NCBI GenBank assembly: GCA_964020975.1
Contig: OZ026622.1
Location: 61,498,259-61,562,258 of the forward strand
Direction of reading: 5' to 3'
DNA length: 64,000 bases
Source of the DNA: Hermodice carunculata
Lineage: Eukaryota > Annelida > Polychaeta > Eunicida > Amphinomidae
In this document: positions 47,692 through 59,990 of the stretch, in pieces
Position numbering within the stretch: position 1 is the stretch's first letter
How the letters are laid out: the number at the start of each line of letters is the position of its first letter
The notes under the pieces: model-generated
What the model saw: the letters and a program-made list of their open reading frames with translations, nothing else
What the model was told of the DNA's origin: nothing
Databases searched by the model: none
Translations under genes and position numbers: made by a program

Positions 47692-47902
47692 TTTGGATAA
47701 TGTAATATATGGCACCAAAGGTGGAAATAAGGTAAGAGGTTAAGATCCTGTTTAGGATATAATATATGGTATTAGATGTAAAAATAAGGTAGAAGTTCAG
47801 GGCCTGCTCAGAATATCATGTATGGCATCAAAGGTAAAAACATAAGGTAAGATATTAAGCTCCTGCTCAGGATATGTAATATATGGCTTCAAAGGTAGTT
47901 AA
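47692..47902 (+). repeat. Short tandem array, about 60-bp unit, about 3.5 copies
   Basis: Unit blocks are GGATA.TGTAATATATGGC, TCAAAGGTA, AAATAAGGTAAGA and TTAAG.TCCTGCTCA. Unit starts fall near 47,694, 47,753, 47,810 and 47,868. Confidence 0.85.
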
Positions 47903-47909
47903 ACGGACT

Positions 47910-49010
47910 CGACAGCACATAGTTATTGGCAGTAGCTTGTACGAACCCAAATCTTCAAAAGAGTTGCAAGACTGTTCCCGCAATCAGGACATATTTGAAG
48001 CAATAATCAAATTCTGAAGCGTACCTTGCTGATGACACTGTTATGTCAAAGGGACAACAAACTGTTGTCATTCCTGCAAATTTGAGCGATTTGTTACTAT
48101 ATTTAAGATAATATTGGCGTACTGTAGCGAACTTTGCATGACAAGGATAACATTTATGCAACACATATAACGGTACGGCATGGCATTGAGGGTCAAGAAT
48201 GAACACCATGCCTGACCGTAAAAAAAGAACTTCTACCAAACAGTATTTGACTGTACCAGATACTACTCAGCAACTGCTTTCTGCCCAAAACATAGACAAT
48301 ATTCACGGGTGCCAGGGGCTAGCACTGCATGGAAAACATTCAAGCAGTCCTTATGCATTAATGATGCAAACCAAACAAACATTGCATAAAAACCTTTTAA
48401 CCAGTTCCTGAAGAATGATGTCACAGAGTAGACAATAATTATATAGACCGCATTTAACTGGTCCAATACCAATAAAGACCCACACAAGATAAAGACTAAA
48501 TGGATAGCATTCATGGATTCAGTAATGAGCCAGACTAAACAAATAATGCATGATCACCCCCCCCCCACCCCCATCAAAGTGCCCCATATTTACCAGAGGC
48601 TAGATATATGCCAATACGCTAAAAACTGGCCAATTGATTAGATGTAATGAAAAAAAGTTGTGAAAGGGGGTATAAATGTCTCGCAATTTGGAGCAACTAA
48701 CGTACATCAAATTTATTGCAATTGCATGGGTTGTTTCAGAGTAGACGAACACCCGTATGCCACGATGCTGTGCACTTTAGGGTCTTTGAAGCCTTATTTG
48801 TGGATGCGGACCGGATTAAATATCGATTTAAAGTTGTGTTCTCTGTCAAATACAACTGACATGGAAATGCAATACAAAATCCATGCGTACCAACAAGCAC
48901 TCCCTGTAAGTTCATTGGTGACTTCTGATGGCATTTCGTCTGACAATTTATGAAGAATATCGGCCAGGATTATGTGAAAGTGTGGAAAGCACCTCTGAAA
49001 TGTGAACGAC
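47910..49010. other. No gene seen
   Basis: Frames of up to 97 codons are unrecognised. A C-rich run lies near 48,557. Confidence 0.45.
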
Positions 49011-49014
49011 ATTC

Positions 49015-49016
<2 letters not shown>

Positions 49017-49101
<85 letters not shown>
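49017..49101. repeat. (AC)n microsatellite
   Basis: About 42 AC units. Confidence 0.97.
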
Positions 49102-49104
<3 letters not shown>

Positions 49105-49145
49105 CACCTCACTCTTTACCATTACCTCCGAAATGTTCCGGATCA

Positions 49146-49149
49146 TCAT

Positions 49150-49184
<35 letters not shown>

Positions 49185-49234
49185 CTTACTTACGTACTTA
49201 CTTACTTACTTATTTAGTTAGTTATTTAGTTAGC

Positions 49235-49294
<60 letters not shown>

Positions 49295-49312
49295 CAGTCA
49301 GTCAGTTATTCA
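49146..49312. repeat. (TTTA)n-(TTAC)n-(GTTA)n compound microsatellite
   Basis: Three tetranucleotide blocks grade into one another by single-base changes. Confidence 0.97.
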
Positions 49313-49319
49313 TTGATTG

Positions 49320-51190
49320 ATTCATTCATTAGTTCGCCTGTCTGTTCATTCATCTACCTGTCTATGTTTTATGTGAGCTTTTGAAGACTTATTTAATAAA
49401 GATCTTCGTGCACTTTTTGTTTACTCATCAACAATAGAATGGTGGAATTTGTGACCTGTATCTACATACTTTTATACGCATTTTATCCAACGTGATGAAA
49501 TAGATGCGCAACAAGCTATGCAAATGGAGTCCTATGTACTTAGCTGAGACAAGCTGATGAAACAGTAACCTACACCAAGCACACCAACGTCGTCAAGTTG
49601 TCCGAAACAAGTGGTTAACTGAAACAAGGATGAGTGGAGATAAGTATGTTGGTATCCCTAAGACAAATTCTGCTCTCCACCAAAGGACATTCGACTGCAA
49701 ATTATTCCCGATGAAACTCCTAAACTGCTTCATCTGTGCAATTACTACACATGAGTAAGCATTGAGGCCAGCCAGATCAAAAGGTGTAATAATGCTGAGT
49801 ATGTACTTTGCACTGCCTTTCGGAACTTTCATGTGTTTTCATTTGATGTTTAATCCAACCGTTCTTACAATATTGCCACCTACCACGTTGTCATTAAAGG
49901 AAATCAGGTTTCCCGCCTGAAAGCAAGGGATCTAGGAATACAATGAATTGATGTTTTTGATATGGAGAAACTACTTGTTCAAAGTCTAAAGTGTGAATTT
50001 CCTTTTAACAGCCCTGTACGTGGGAAACGAGCATAAACTTCGACCAATAAAGGTGACCACAAAGATGACTTGCAGTGTGTGGTAGAAATTTAGCTGTTGT
50101 GAAGACTAACGTCCTTGGCAAAGATGAATGGCTCATCTAGGGCTGGAATAAAGTCTGTGCTAGTTAACATCCTGACAACTGGCAACTCTTTTGTTAATAA
50201 ACAGACAAAGCCTCTTGGTTCATGACCTTAGGAATTCGTCTCCCTCCATACTATTGGTAGCTGTGTCACTTTATGTTAACTTGAATTAGCACAAAAGTGT
50301 TTGCTTTGATAGATGAAGGATGGATTTTGTAAGACTAGAATCAATATATCATATACAGAACAGGCACGGCCAAGGCTTTCCATTTCAAGGCCATGTGTCA
50401 TTTTTTTTAGAAATTGATCTAATTTGCCAGTTTTGTCATAGAACAAAACAGATTCGACAAGATTTCTTTCTTTCCAAAAAATTATCAGCACAATTTGAAA
50501 AAAGCGATTGCCATAGAATTTTATAATGAAAAAACAGTTGAAATGTGTACTCAGGGCCAACCTTCAAAGAGGCTGAGATATTGTTAGTACTCACGCGCAC
50601 AAACGTCGATACAATTGTCATGTTGGTATACACGACACATGGACGGTTTGTATGTGCTGGTGTTACACTGTCCATAATTCCAATGTAGCAGCTTGGCAAT
50701 ATTTGCATGGCTTTGAGGAAAATTACATTTACATCAGGTCAGTCAAAAACAACCTGTCCCTGATCCTTCAAGTGCTTATTTTGCCTGCTATGCCATGATG
50801 CGATATGACAGGACATTGTTCATTGGCAGTCAAACAAACAAGTCAGCACTGAATGCATTGGTTCAATATCATGAACCACTGATAGATGGTTTGTAACCTG
50901 GGGACCTCACAGAAAAGGCCATCAGTGCTGCGAGAATTTTGTGTGCATATTGCATGATACGTAATTACAATATAAACTTTTCGTATAATGTAACCCATTA
51001 GCAGAAGTCTAAAGATGCCTCCTCCCTAGGTCCAAACCTTCCTTCAGCAGACGAGAAGCCGTTTCTAGAACGTTATTTGTTGTGTTGGTAAAATAGTTCA
51101 CTCCAAAAAACACCTACAATACTTATATCAGATCCACCGCAATTGTCATGCAAAATGCTTTCTCTTCGGGGTGCTCTGTCTACATACAGA
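49320..51190. other. No gene seen
   Basis: Unique AT-rich DNA with short unrecognised frames on both strands. Confidence 0.5.
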
Positions 51191-51194
51191 CAAA

Positions 51195-52110
<916 letters not shown>

Positions 52111-52119
52111 CATTCGTTA

Positions 52120-53090
52120 TTTGTGTGACTTGAGGCTCATAACAAAATATGGAAAGAAGTGCCATCATTTACGCAAAGGCTGATCGCACGCTCGTACATT
52201 ATGGCTTTATAACCTCCTTGTGCACTCCATCATGAAATATAGTTCATTATTTCACTGTATGTCTTGTAGTCAAATAGATCTTATAGCTACATGTGGGCTG
52301 TCCAAGGTATGGCCTCAAGGCTTGTGGACAAGGTGAGTGGCAATGGGCGGAGGTGTTTGGTGTGACCTTTTCATAATAACAGTTACACAATGAATCATTG
52401 TAATTGGAAAATGACAAGAGATTGCGGGGCCCGAACCAGAACATAGCAATTCAGTGGAATTGCTAGTTCATTTCAAATTGGGTGGTTGATTTGCCCCTGT
52501 CTGATTTGTTCCCCACACTTAAACAAGACCTAGATATCGATGCATCGCTTACTAACGCTTGAAATTATTCGCAACTCATGAGTGGTGAACCACACGTGCA
52601 TCTGAAGTGGTCTTGCTTCTTTTATGGACCGTATGGAGAGGGCCTTTTGCCCGTTGTTATTCTAAGATCTGAGAAGGGATGAGCATGATATTGAAACAGC
52701 ACATAAATGTAGACATCACCATTTAAAGGCTGCCCCTCAATGTTTCTGTTGTCGTTGTCACGGACACCCAGGCGGTTGCCGGCAAACAACAAAATGTCCG
52801 AATTACAAGACGCAAAAATCAATCAAAGGATCGCTAATTCTGTTTCATGTTTCCAAAGGTCATATTGCCACCCAGGGCATCATTTGTGTGTGCCAGAGAG
52901 TGCATGACAAATCACTGACACGTGACAGGAAAGGAACAGGAAGCACGGTTCATTAATGAAAAACGAATATTGAATTAATTTTAGAAGTACATTCCTTGGT
53001 GATGCGTTGAGTAGAAATAATGCATAATCTTTAGGGGAGAAGGAAATTATATTGTCCAAGAACATGTATCAATTCGGCCTATTGTGCATG
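52120..53090. other. No gene seen
   Basis: Unique sequence with only short frames. No recognised motif. Confidence 0.5.
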
Positions 53091-53098
53091 TAGATCTA

Positions 53099-53455
53099 AA
53101 GCTGGGTTTCCATGTGCGCGTATTGCGTACTGCGTACTGCGTAGCGCGTATAAATGATTGCTTAAAATTAACTACCCCATTTCCATGTATGCGTAGTGCG
53201 TACTGCGTAGTGCGTACTGCGCGTTGCCTATGCGTTTCAATCGCTCTGTGTAGCGATTTTGTACGCATCACGCAGGGTAGACGCGCATAACATACACAAA
53301 ATGGCGCCAATTCCTACCAAAGTAAACATACATACGTACAGTATACGCCTGGTTTGCGGATACATGGAAAATGGTATCCGCAGTACGCAATACGCACCCC
53401 AAATACGCAATACGTAGTACGCAATGCGCAATACGCGCACATGGAAACCTAGCTT
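53099..53455. mobile_element. Foldback/MITE-like element with nested inverted repeats
   Basis: The left end AAGCTGGGTTTCCATGTGCG and the right end (reverse complement AAGCTAGGTTTCCATGTGCG) are 19/20 identical and continue into CGTATTGCG. Inside each arm the 6-mer TGCGTA and relatives (GCGTACTGCGTAGTGCG) repeat many times. A second, inner inverted pair beginning TTCCATGTAT lies near 53,181 and 53,366. The centre (53,280-53,330) is unique and contains AAAATGGCGCC. No coding sequence. Length 357 bp. Confidence 0.75.
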
Positions 53456-53459
53456 AACC

Positions 53460-53855
53460 CCAGCATTACATTTCTGCCAAGCCCGCTCTGTAATATCTCC
53501 CTCGCTGCATCCTAACGAATAAAAATCGCAATGATCAGTTGAAGAGATTCCAAATCAAATGATATGGCTTACTTGATTGGAATATATGTGGTCTAATCTA
53601 TGTGTCATCGCAGGTTTGCTACAAAGTGCTTGTGTGGCCTTGACATTCTTTGTCTCTTAAATGGACCGGTCGGCAAGAGGTATCTTTAAAGCCCTGCTTA
53701 TGCATTGACTTGACACATTGTGTCCACTTGCAGACTGCGTATTTGGCCCATCATATCCAGTTGGGGACCGCTCATTTCACCCATGAAATGCACTTAGGCA
53801 CTGAATATTCTTTTTATCTCAGCTGACTGACAAGACTGACTTATCTTATGGTTCT
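53460..53855. other. No gene seen
   Basis: Unique sequence leading into the 480-bp-unit array. Confidence 0.5.
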
Positions 53856-53991
53856 CACTCCGTCCATCCGTCGTCTGTCGTCAACAATTCATATTTTCGA
53901 CTTCTCCAAAACCGTCAGCCAGTTTCACTTCAAACTTGGTGGAAATGTCCCTTAGGTCTCTACCAGTTTGTTGATATGATCACGCTCCAGT

Positions 53992-53994
<3 letters not shown>

Positions 53995-54022
<28 letters not shown>
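53995..54022. repeat. poly-T tract in array unit 1
   Basis: 28-bp T run following GCTCCAGTGAC. Confidence 0.95.
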
Positions 54023-54486
54023 GTTCTTTTGGGGGCAAATCTAAAAACCTTCCTCTCCGAAACCGCTCACCCAATTGCTTTGATATCGCACAGGGACACT
54101 CCTGGGTATTCTTAGTTCTAAATTTTTCACCAGGTGGTGCTGCGATTTTTTCTAATTGTTTATGTTTGTTGTGCGTTTTTGCTATTTTCGACTTCTTGTC
54201 CAGAACCATCACATTAAGCTGAAACTTGGTGAATATGTTCCTTGTGGAACGATCAAACAAAATTGTTCACTAGGTGGCACTGCGATGAATTCCTTTATGT
54301 TTGACGAGTTTTTTTCAATTCGAGTCCTTTTTGGTCAATGCAGCTTTCCTATTGATTACTATGTAAGTCTAACGCTAATTCACATTTTCGACTTTTCCAA
54401 AACCATCATCTAGATTGACTTCAAACTTGGTCTCAGTGTACTTTGGATGGGTTTCTACCAGATTTGTTCAAATGGTCATGTTCCAT

Positions 54487-54488
<2 letters not shown>

Positions 54489-54556
<68 letters not shown>
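54489..54556. repeat. (TA)n tract in array unit 2
   Basis: About 55 bp of TA plus TATTTA variants, following TTCCATTGA, the same unit position as the T-run in unit 1. Confidence 0.97.
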
Positions 54557-54557
<1 letters not shown>

Positions 54558-55174
54558 GGGCAAATCTTACAAAATTTTCTCAACAACCGCTCACCCAATT
54601 GCTTTACCATTAAATCAGAAAACTCCTAGGGACCTAGGGGCTCGTGCTTCTTAATTTGTTTACCATGTGGTGCTGCATTTGTGTTCAAACTTTCTTTATG
54701 AATTTTTGTGTTTTTATCATTTGTTAGTTCTTCTACAGAACCGTCTCTCAGATTAAGTTGAAACTTTGTGAATATGTTACTTGTGAAAGGGTCAAGCAAA
54801 GATGTTCACTAGGTAGCACTTCTGTGGATTCCTGATTTTTAACTTTTTTTACAATTCGGGCACTAATCGGTAAATGCACCCTTTCTATTGCTTACTATGC
54901 GAGTCAGTGGACATTCTAATGAAAATTCACATTTTGGACTTCTCTGAAGAAAATGTCTGTCAGATTTAATTCAAACTTGATGGCCATGCACCTTGGGTGG
55001 CTCGCAACCAAGTTTATTCAAATGGTTACGCTCCAGTGATTTTTGCATTTTTTTATCATTTAAATAAAAAAAATAAATAATAGGAAAGTTGAACAGGAGA
55101 AGTTCTTGTAGTGATTATTACTTAAATACTTTTTGGCAAATTTGTGCCAAACTAGGTAGAGATGTACCTTTTAT

Positions 55175-55565
55175 AAGTGACAACCTATTTTGTGCAAATG
55201 ATCATGCTCCAGTGATATTTGGACTTTGACCTCATTCCCAAAGTCACAGGGCAACTGACACGAAATTTATTGTTTACTTCATAACTTGAGATATGTTTGG
55301 AGTTTGGACCATGATGCTGCACATGGTAATGTTTCTCTATGAAGGTCATGCTTAGACAGTACATGAGTGACCTTGACCTCGTTTCTGAGGTAACAGTGCA
55401 ACATGCATGAATTTTACTCTTCACTATAACTTGAAAACTACTTGAACTGGGACCTTGATGTTGCACATGTTAGTGTTCTTCTATAAAGGTCAGACGTACT
55501 CAGTACATGGGTGACCTTGATGCTACCCCAAGTTCACAGAGCTTCAAGTGTGATGAATGTCTAGA
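55175..55565 (+). repeat. Degenerate tandem repeat, about 150-bp unit, 2-3 copies, with AGGTCA-type motifs
   Basis: Repeating blocks: GTGACCTTGACCTCGTTTC, ACAG.GCAAC, TTCATAACTTGA, GGACC.TGATG.TGCACATG, GTT.CTCTATGAAGGTCA and CAGTACATG.GTGACCTTGA. Three starts fall near 55,222, 55,369 and 55,512. Confidence 0.8.
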
Positions 55566-55569
55566 TTAG

Positions 55570-57720
55570 CTGAGCATGGGCTGTTCACACAGCCCGCTTA
55601 TTTATTTAATTAATTACTTACAATTTTATTTTAGGGGGAGGGGAGCAAGAGCCTTACAATATATATATATATTTCTGTATATAAAATAAAAATATAACGG
55701 TTGAAGCAACATTGAAAGCCACTCAACCTGGATAAAAGTGTGACGAGTGACACTGAAATAGGTCAAGGCTTGTAATTAGATAGTACTGGCTGTATAAGTT
55801 TCATGATAACAACTCAATAAATTCAAGAGATTGAGTCTACAAGGGTAACGGACGGACGGACAGAACGATGTACGCACGCAAGCAAGGGCACACCGAAATG
55901 AGGATGAGGTTACCCCACCTGTCGATAAGATGGACGGGGTAAAAGCAGGTTATTTTGATTGTAACTCACAGTTATGTTCATTTTGAAGCCATTCCCCCAA
56001 ATTTACTCTATTCCAAGGCCCAAAGTACTCATATATATATATTTCAATCTATCGCCTCCCCCCCCCCTCATGAAAAGTTGCTATCTTGCGGTTGCCCTTC
56101 AATTGTCCTCTACCTTTCCACATCGACCCAAAGACAACGAAAATACTGCATGATCTGCTTGTATTCTGAAGGATTTGAGGGTCATGTGATCATCTATAAC
56201 TGTAACAAGTTACAAAGAGAAATGTTTGAGCCATATCTTGAGCAAACTTTCGTGTAAAACGCTGATGACGTTTCAATTGTCAAAGATGAACTTGATATGG
56301 GTAAGGTGCAATATTTATGTGGAATACCACTTGAACTATACTCTTTATGCTTTGAGGGGTTAAATAGGCAACTGTCACACACCAACTCATCGGTATTTGC
56401 CTTTTATGGTGAAAAACACGTAGTTTTCTCTCAAACGCTCTGATGTAAGGTTAAACGCGTCATCTATTGGTGAGAAAACAATAAAAGCATTATCTTGAAG
56501 AAAAAAAACAGGGATCCGTTGAATTATTGTTGAGTGCGCAATATTGCACTATTCATTTTGTTCATGTATCGAGCAAATTTGGGTTATATCGCTCATTTCC
56601 TGATCTATATCACGCATGTCAGGATATTACCGCGCATGTTACATAAATCCCAATAGAATAATTTGTTTTGTGCAATACACAAATCGTTTGTTCCAAAGCA
56701 GATTTAAGGTCACCGAGGACTCACAAAAGTAGAATAATCCCTAAAATGAAGCCCAAAGTAATTTTTTGTAATGTTTGCTATTTTGTTGAAAATTATTTCA
56801 ATTTCAGTCCAAGGAGTGTTCCTGTGTATTAGCATACAGGGGCACATATTCTCTAACAAAATACACCTGTGTCATGCTGGACTTAATTGGTCAGGTCTAC
56901 AGTATCCCTGAGAGCCCTATGAGCATATATCCATGTGCAACGTTTTTGCATGATAAATTTGTATGAAACTGACCAAATATCAAAAATGTTGTCCACACTT
57001 GTCATTTTTGGCATATATCGCACAAATTTGGGCGAGATCGCGCGCTTCATAAACTATATCGTGCATGTGAGGATATCATTGATCACATTACAGAAAGTAC
57101 AATAACGGAGCTTTTTTGGAGTATATTAATATTTTGTCTTAAAGAGGAAGTTTGGGTTATATTGTGGACTCTCGAAAGATAGAACTGTGTCTAGAGTAAT
57201 AAAGGGTCAATAGATTTACTCACCGCACTTTGCGCACATTGTGACCAGAGTGCACCGATTAAAGCTGTTGATTGGTTCCCTAGAGGGTCAATTTTATTTC
57301 CATTTCTATACTTCAGATATGAGTAGCCGATTACTGTAGAAGCACACATTTTCGTACTTTTGATTACAAATCAACATTTCCCGGTTTTTTATTTTCAGAA
57401 TAGTAATACTCGGGGAGGTTCGGAAAAAAAGTATTGGAGAATTTGCACTTACATATTATTAATCTGAGGCATAAGAAGCGGATTATTGATAAAATTTCCA
57501 TGGCTACAGTCGAGTCTAAGAAGCCAACCAGGCATATTTATGCAAGTTGCATATTCGTTTTTTTTTCAGGATGAAATGGTGGTGGCTTCAAACGTAAAGT
57601 ATAACTGAAGGAAAATACTCTTTGTATGCGATTATAGGTAGTCTGCAGAAAAAGCACCTGCATGACACAACTCGTGACGTGCTTCTCCAAACAACTGAAT
57701 GAATAAGCCATAGGACTCAT
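55570..57720. other. No gene seen; short direct repeat pair
   Basis: Holds a short (TA)n near 55,660, a C-run near 56,058 and two related blocks near 56,570-56,660 and 57,010-57,095 (CAAATTTGGG, then ATATCGC and CGCATGTCAGGATAT or TGCATGTGAGGATAT). No coding region is recognised. Confidence 0.5.
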
Positions 57721-57726
57721 CTCAAG

Positions 57727-57727
<1 letters not shown>

Positions 57728-57765
<38 letters not shown>

Positions 57766-57778
57766 GCACACACACAAA
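57728..57778. repeat. (AC)n microsatellite
   Basis: About 24 AC units, just beyond the 3' end of the pogo-like transposase. Confidence 0.97.
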
Positions 57779-57851
57779 GTGTGACAACCCGTTATGTTTT
57801 TCTTTAGAAAAAAGAAACAAAACAAATGAAAACAATCACGGCACAAAGGGT

Positions 57852-58000
57852 CTATGTCTGACTGTTTCTTTTGTGTATCCACTTGCAGAAGTCGCATGCG
57901 AAGAATGCGGACTCCTCGTGCGCCCATCCCCTGCAAATTTCACACCTGATCCATTTGGCCCCTGCTGTAAGAAAAGTCTCGGTAGAAAAAGACATTCTGC
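57852..58000 (-). pseudogene. C-terminal PHD-like zinc finger of the pogo-like transposase
   Basis: AECLF opens the finger. After a one-base shift near 57,985 the frame reads TFLTAGAKWIRCEICRGWAH, then EE and FFACDFCKW, giving the C-x2-C ... W-x-x-H ... C-x2-C layout of a PHD-type finger before a stop at 57,852-57,854. The finger is the very end of the protein, as in other pogo-type proteins with this tail. The second Cys of the first pair falls at the frameshift. Confidence 0.75.
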
Positions 58001-58009
58001 ATCTGCTAC

Positions 58010-58560
58010 CTCATCCCTGTCTGTCGCAACTTTCACTTTTTTTCTGAGATTTCCTTGTTGCCTAGTTGGCTGGTTTATTTTTTCGCCCCGTTTCTGTTTA
58101 AAATTACTTACTGGTTCCGCCTTTTCTTTTTCCTTTTCCATTTTCTCTATTTGTTTCTCCGCCTTTGCTTTTGCCTTTTCATTTTTCTTTCTTTCTTTCT
58201 TCTTCAGCCTTTTTTTCGCTTTCTAATCTTCCTTTCTTTTTTGCTTGCTTGTCTTTTACTCCTGCTTCCTTATTTTGTAAGCAAAAATTACGTTTTGGCT
58301 GGTCAGAGTCGGCAATACTGTTTGGTGTCTCTTCCATTTTGTGGCAGGCCTGGTGAAATTTAACACAGTAAATCATCTAGGCTCTGATGTGTGTCATTCC
58401 TCTTGTCAATTGTCGGACTCCCAGTGTCATTAGCACCGCTATTTTCATCTTTGTCTTTTTCATCTGATTCATCTGGTGTCATTATCGCTTCACTGTCTTG
58501 TCAAATTCCGTCTTTCTCATCTCCATTTTTGCTTTTGTTTTCTTTGCTTGCTGCAATGGT

Positions 58561-58592
<32 letters not shown>

Positions 58593-59120
58593 GCGTAGTT
58601 ATCACCTTAGCGGGGTTTTTTTTGGGGGGGGGGCTTCTTTCGTTGTGTTTTCTTTCTCTCATGGTTTCCACGCTTTCTCTATTCTCATGTACAATTATTA
58701 CTTTATCGTTTTGTAAGCTGGCGTCTCTCGTGGTATCTTTCTCATCTAGACTTACGCTTCTGTTTTTCCGCTTTCTGCAATCTGTTGTGCAGTAATCACT
58801 TGGCCGTTTTGTGGGCTGGTTTCTCTCGTCGTGTCTTTTTTCCATATCCATTTTGGATTCTTTTTTGGCACTTTCTATATTTTTTGTGCCCTGATCACTT
58901 CAGCGTTTTGTGAGGTGGCGTCTCTCGTAATGTTCATCTAGGCCCCGTTTTCACGACTTTCGGTATCCTCTTTTCCAGTTGTCACTTTAGTGTTCTGTGG
59001 GATGGCTTGCCTTGTGGTGTCTTCATTCTTACCGCCGACACTTTGAAGAGAATCATCTCCGGCAACCTTTATGTTCTCATGCTCGGGCAAGTCTTCTCTG
59101 TAAAGTCTTAGGTGGTGCAT
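58010..59120 (-). pseudogene. Charged linker/tail of the pogo-like transposase
   Basis: Frames rich in Lys, Glu, Arg, Asp and Ser alternate here (for example ESEKKAEEERKKEK near 58,190 and HENIKVAGDDSLQ near 59,070), interrupted by stops and by a (TG)n block at 58,559-58,593. Repeated phrases such as LQNDKVI(T/I)V and QNTKVTTG suggest an internal protein repeat of about 50-60 codons with core (Q/P)N-x-K-V-(T/I). It joins the DDE domain to the zinc finger. Confidence 0.6.
58559..58593. repeat. (TG)n microsatellite
   Basis: TG tract within the transposase tail. Confidence 0.95.
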
Positions 59121-59318
59121 GAGAGTTGTCCTTCATCAATCTTGCATGGCCTTTCTCTGGAACACGAATATGCCACACTTTGCAAGTCCATTGGTGACGG
59201 TTTGTTTCTTTGAACTGATATTTCGCCATACAACCTAAAAATCCTGACAAAATGTGGTCTTTTTCACAAATTGCCCATGCTTTGCTGGATCTCGAGCCTA
59301 TTCCTCATATGCTTAATC

Positions 59319-59990
59319 CTAGCTCACTTTCAATGCTTTTGAATAACTGACATCTAACGGCTGCAACATATGCGTCGTGTCTGGCGGTAAACAAAACAGT
59401 TCAACATTGTTTTCGTTTGCCGTTTCAATAGCATATTTCGTGTGAAATATCAAGCAGTAACAACGGTGACTGCTCCGGTAGCCCAAACTGTTCTCGTTTT
59501 GCATCGACATACGGAATGAATATTTCTTCCAGCCACTGTTCGAAAACATAGCCAGTCATCAAGCCATTTTCAGTACACTTCCCCTGCCAGTGTGGCTTTG
59601 CTGTTGCTCGCTGTGCCTTGTTCTGGCGTTTACCTGCTAACAACACCATTGGTGGCACCATTTTGCCATCAGCAGATCCAGCTTCCATGATGGTAATGTG
59701 AGTTTTGTCGGTACTAGTAATGCTCCAAATATGTTTTGTTTGTTTTGGAGCAAAAACGTTTTACGGACGAAAATCTAATGGTACCAACGTCTCGTCACGA
59801 TTGAGAATCATACTGGCACTGGTATGGGGATTATGTTTCTCCAATTTACCTTCCAGGGTTTGGTAATAATGATTCAAAATTGCATCGTTTCTCATTGCAG
59901 CACGAACGATTTTTCCGGTTTTTCTCAAAAGGAGTTCAGGGTGATGCTTAACAAAAGCGTAGTGTCATTCATCGCCGGCACTAGATTTTT
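59319..59990 (-). pseudogene. pogo-like transposase DDE domain remnant
   Basis: A DDE_1 transposase cuts and rejoins transposon ends in the nucleus. Seen here: YAFVKHHPELLLR, just after a TGA that probably replaced a Trp codon; ILNRDET near 59,790 (first catalytic Asp in N-x-D-E-T); MVPPMVLLAGKRQN near 59,655; PLLLLD near 59,452 (second Asp in L-L-x-D-x-x-x-S-H); and NNVELFCLPPDTTHMLQPLD near 59,350, which carries the third acidic residue in L-Q-P-L-D. All three acidic positions survive, but a frame change near 59,440 separates the second from the third and a stop lies after FRP near 59,763. Length and order fit the family. Confidence 0.9.

Larger units (their letters stand above)
53860..55040 (+). 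repeat. Degenerate tandem array, about 500-bp unit, about 2.3 copies
   Basis: Units begin near 53,885, 54,375 and 54,915 with CATTTTCGACTTCTCCAAAA-like sequence. Each runs through TTCAAACTTGGT, TACCAG.TTTGTTCAAATGGT, TGCTCCAGTGATTTT, CCGCTCACCCAATTGCTTT, GGTGGTGCTGC, GAAACTTGGTGAATATGTTC and TTCACTAGGTGGCACT. Each unit carries a microsatellite at the same site: poly-T in unit 1 (53,995-54,022) and (TA)n in unit 2 (54,489-54,556). Confidence 0.85.

Noticed and set aside
49183-49312. Telomere-like repeat
   Set aside because: The unit is GTTA, not TTAGGG or TTAGG, and it grades from TTTA through TTAC, as microsatellites do.
53084-53440. Overlapping frames across 53.1-53.4 kb
   Set aside because: They arise from the TGCGTA subrepeats of the foldback element.
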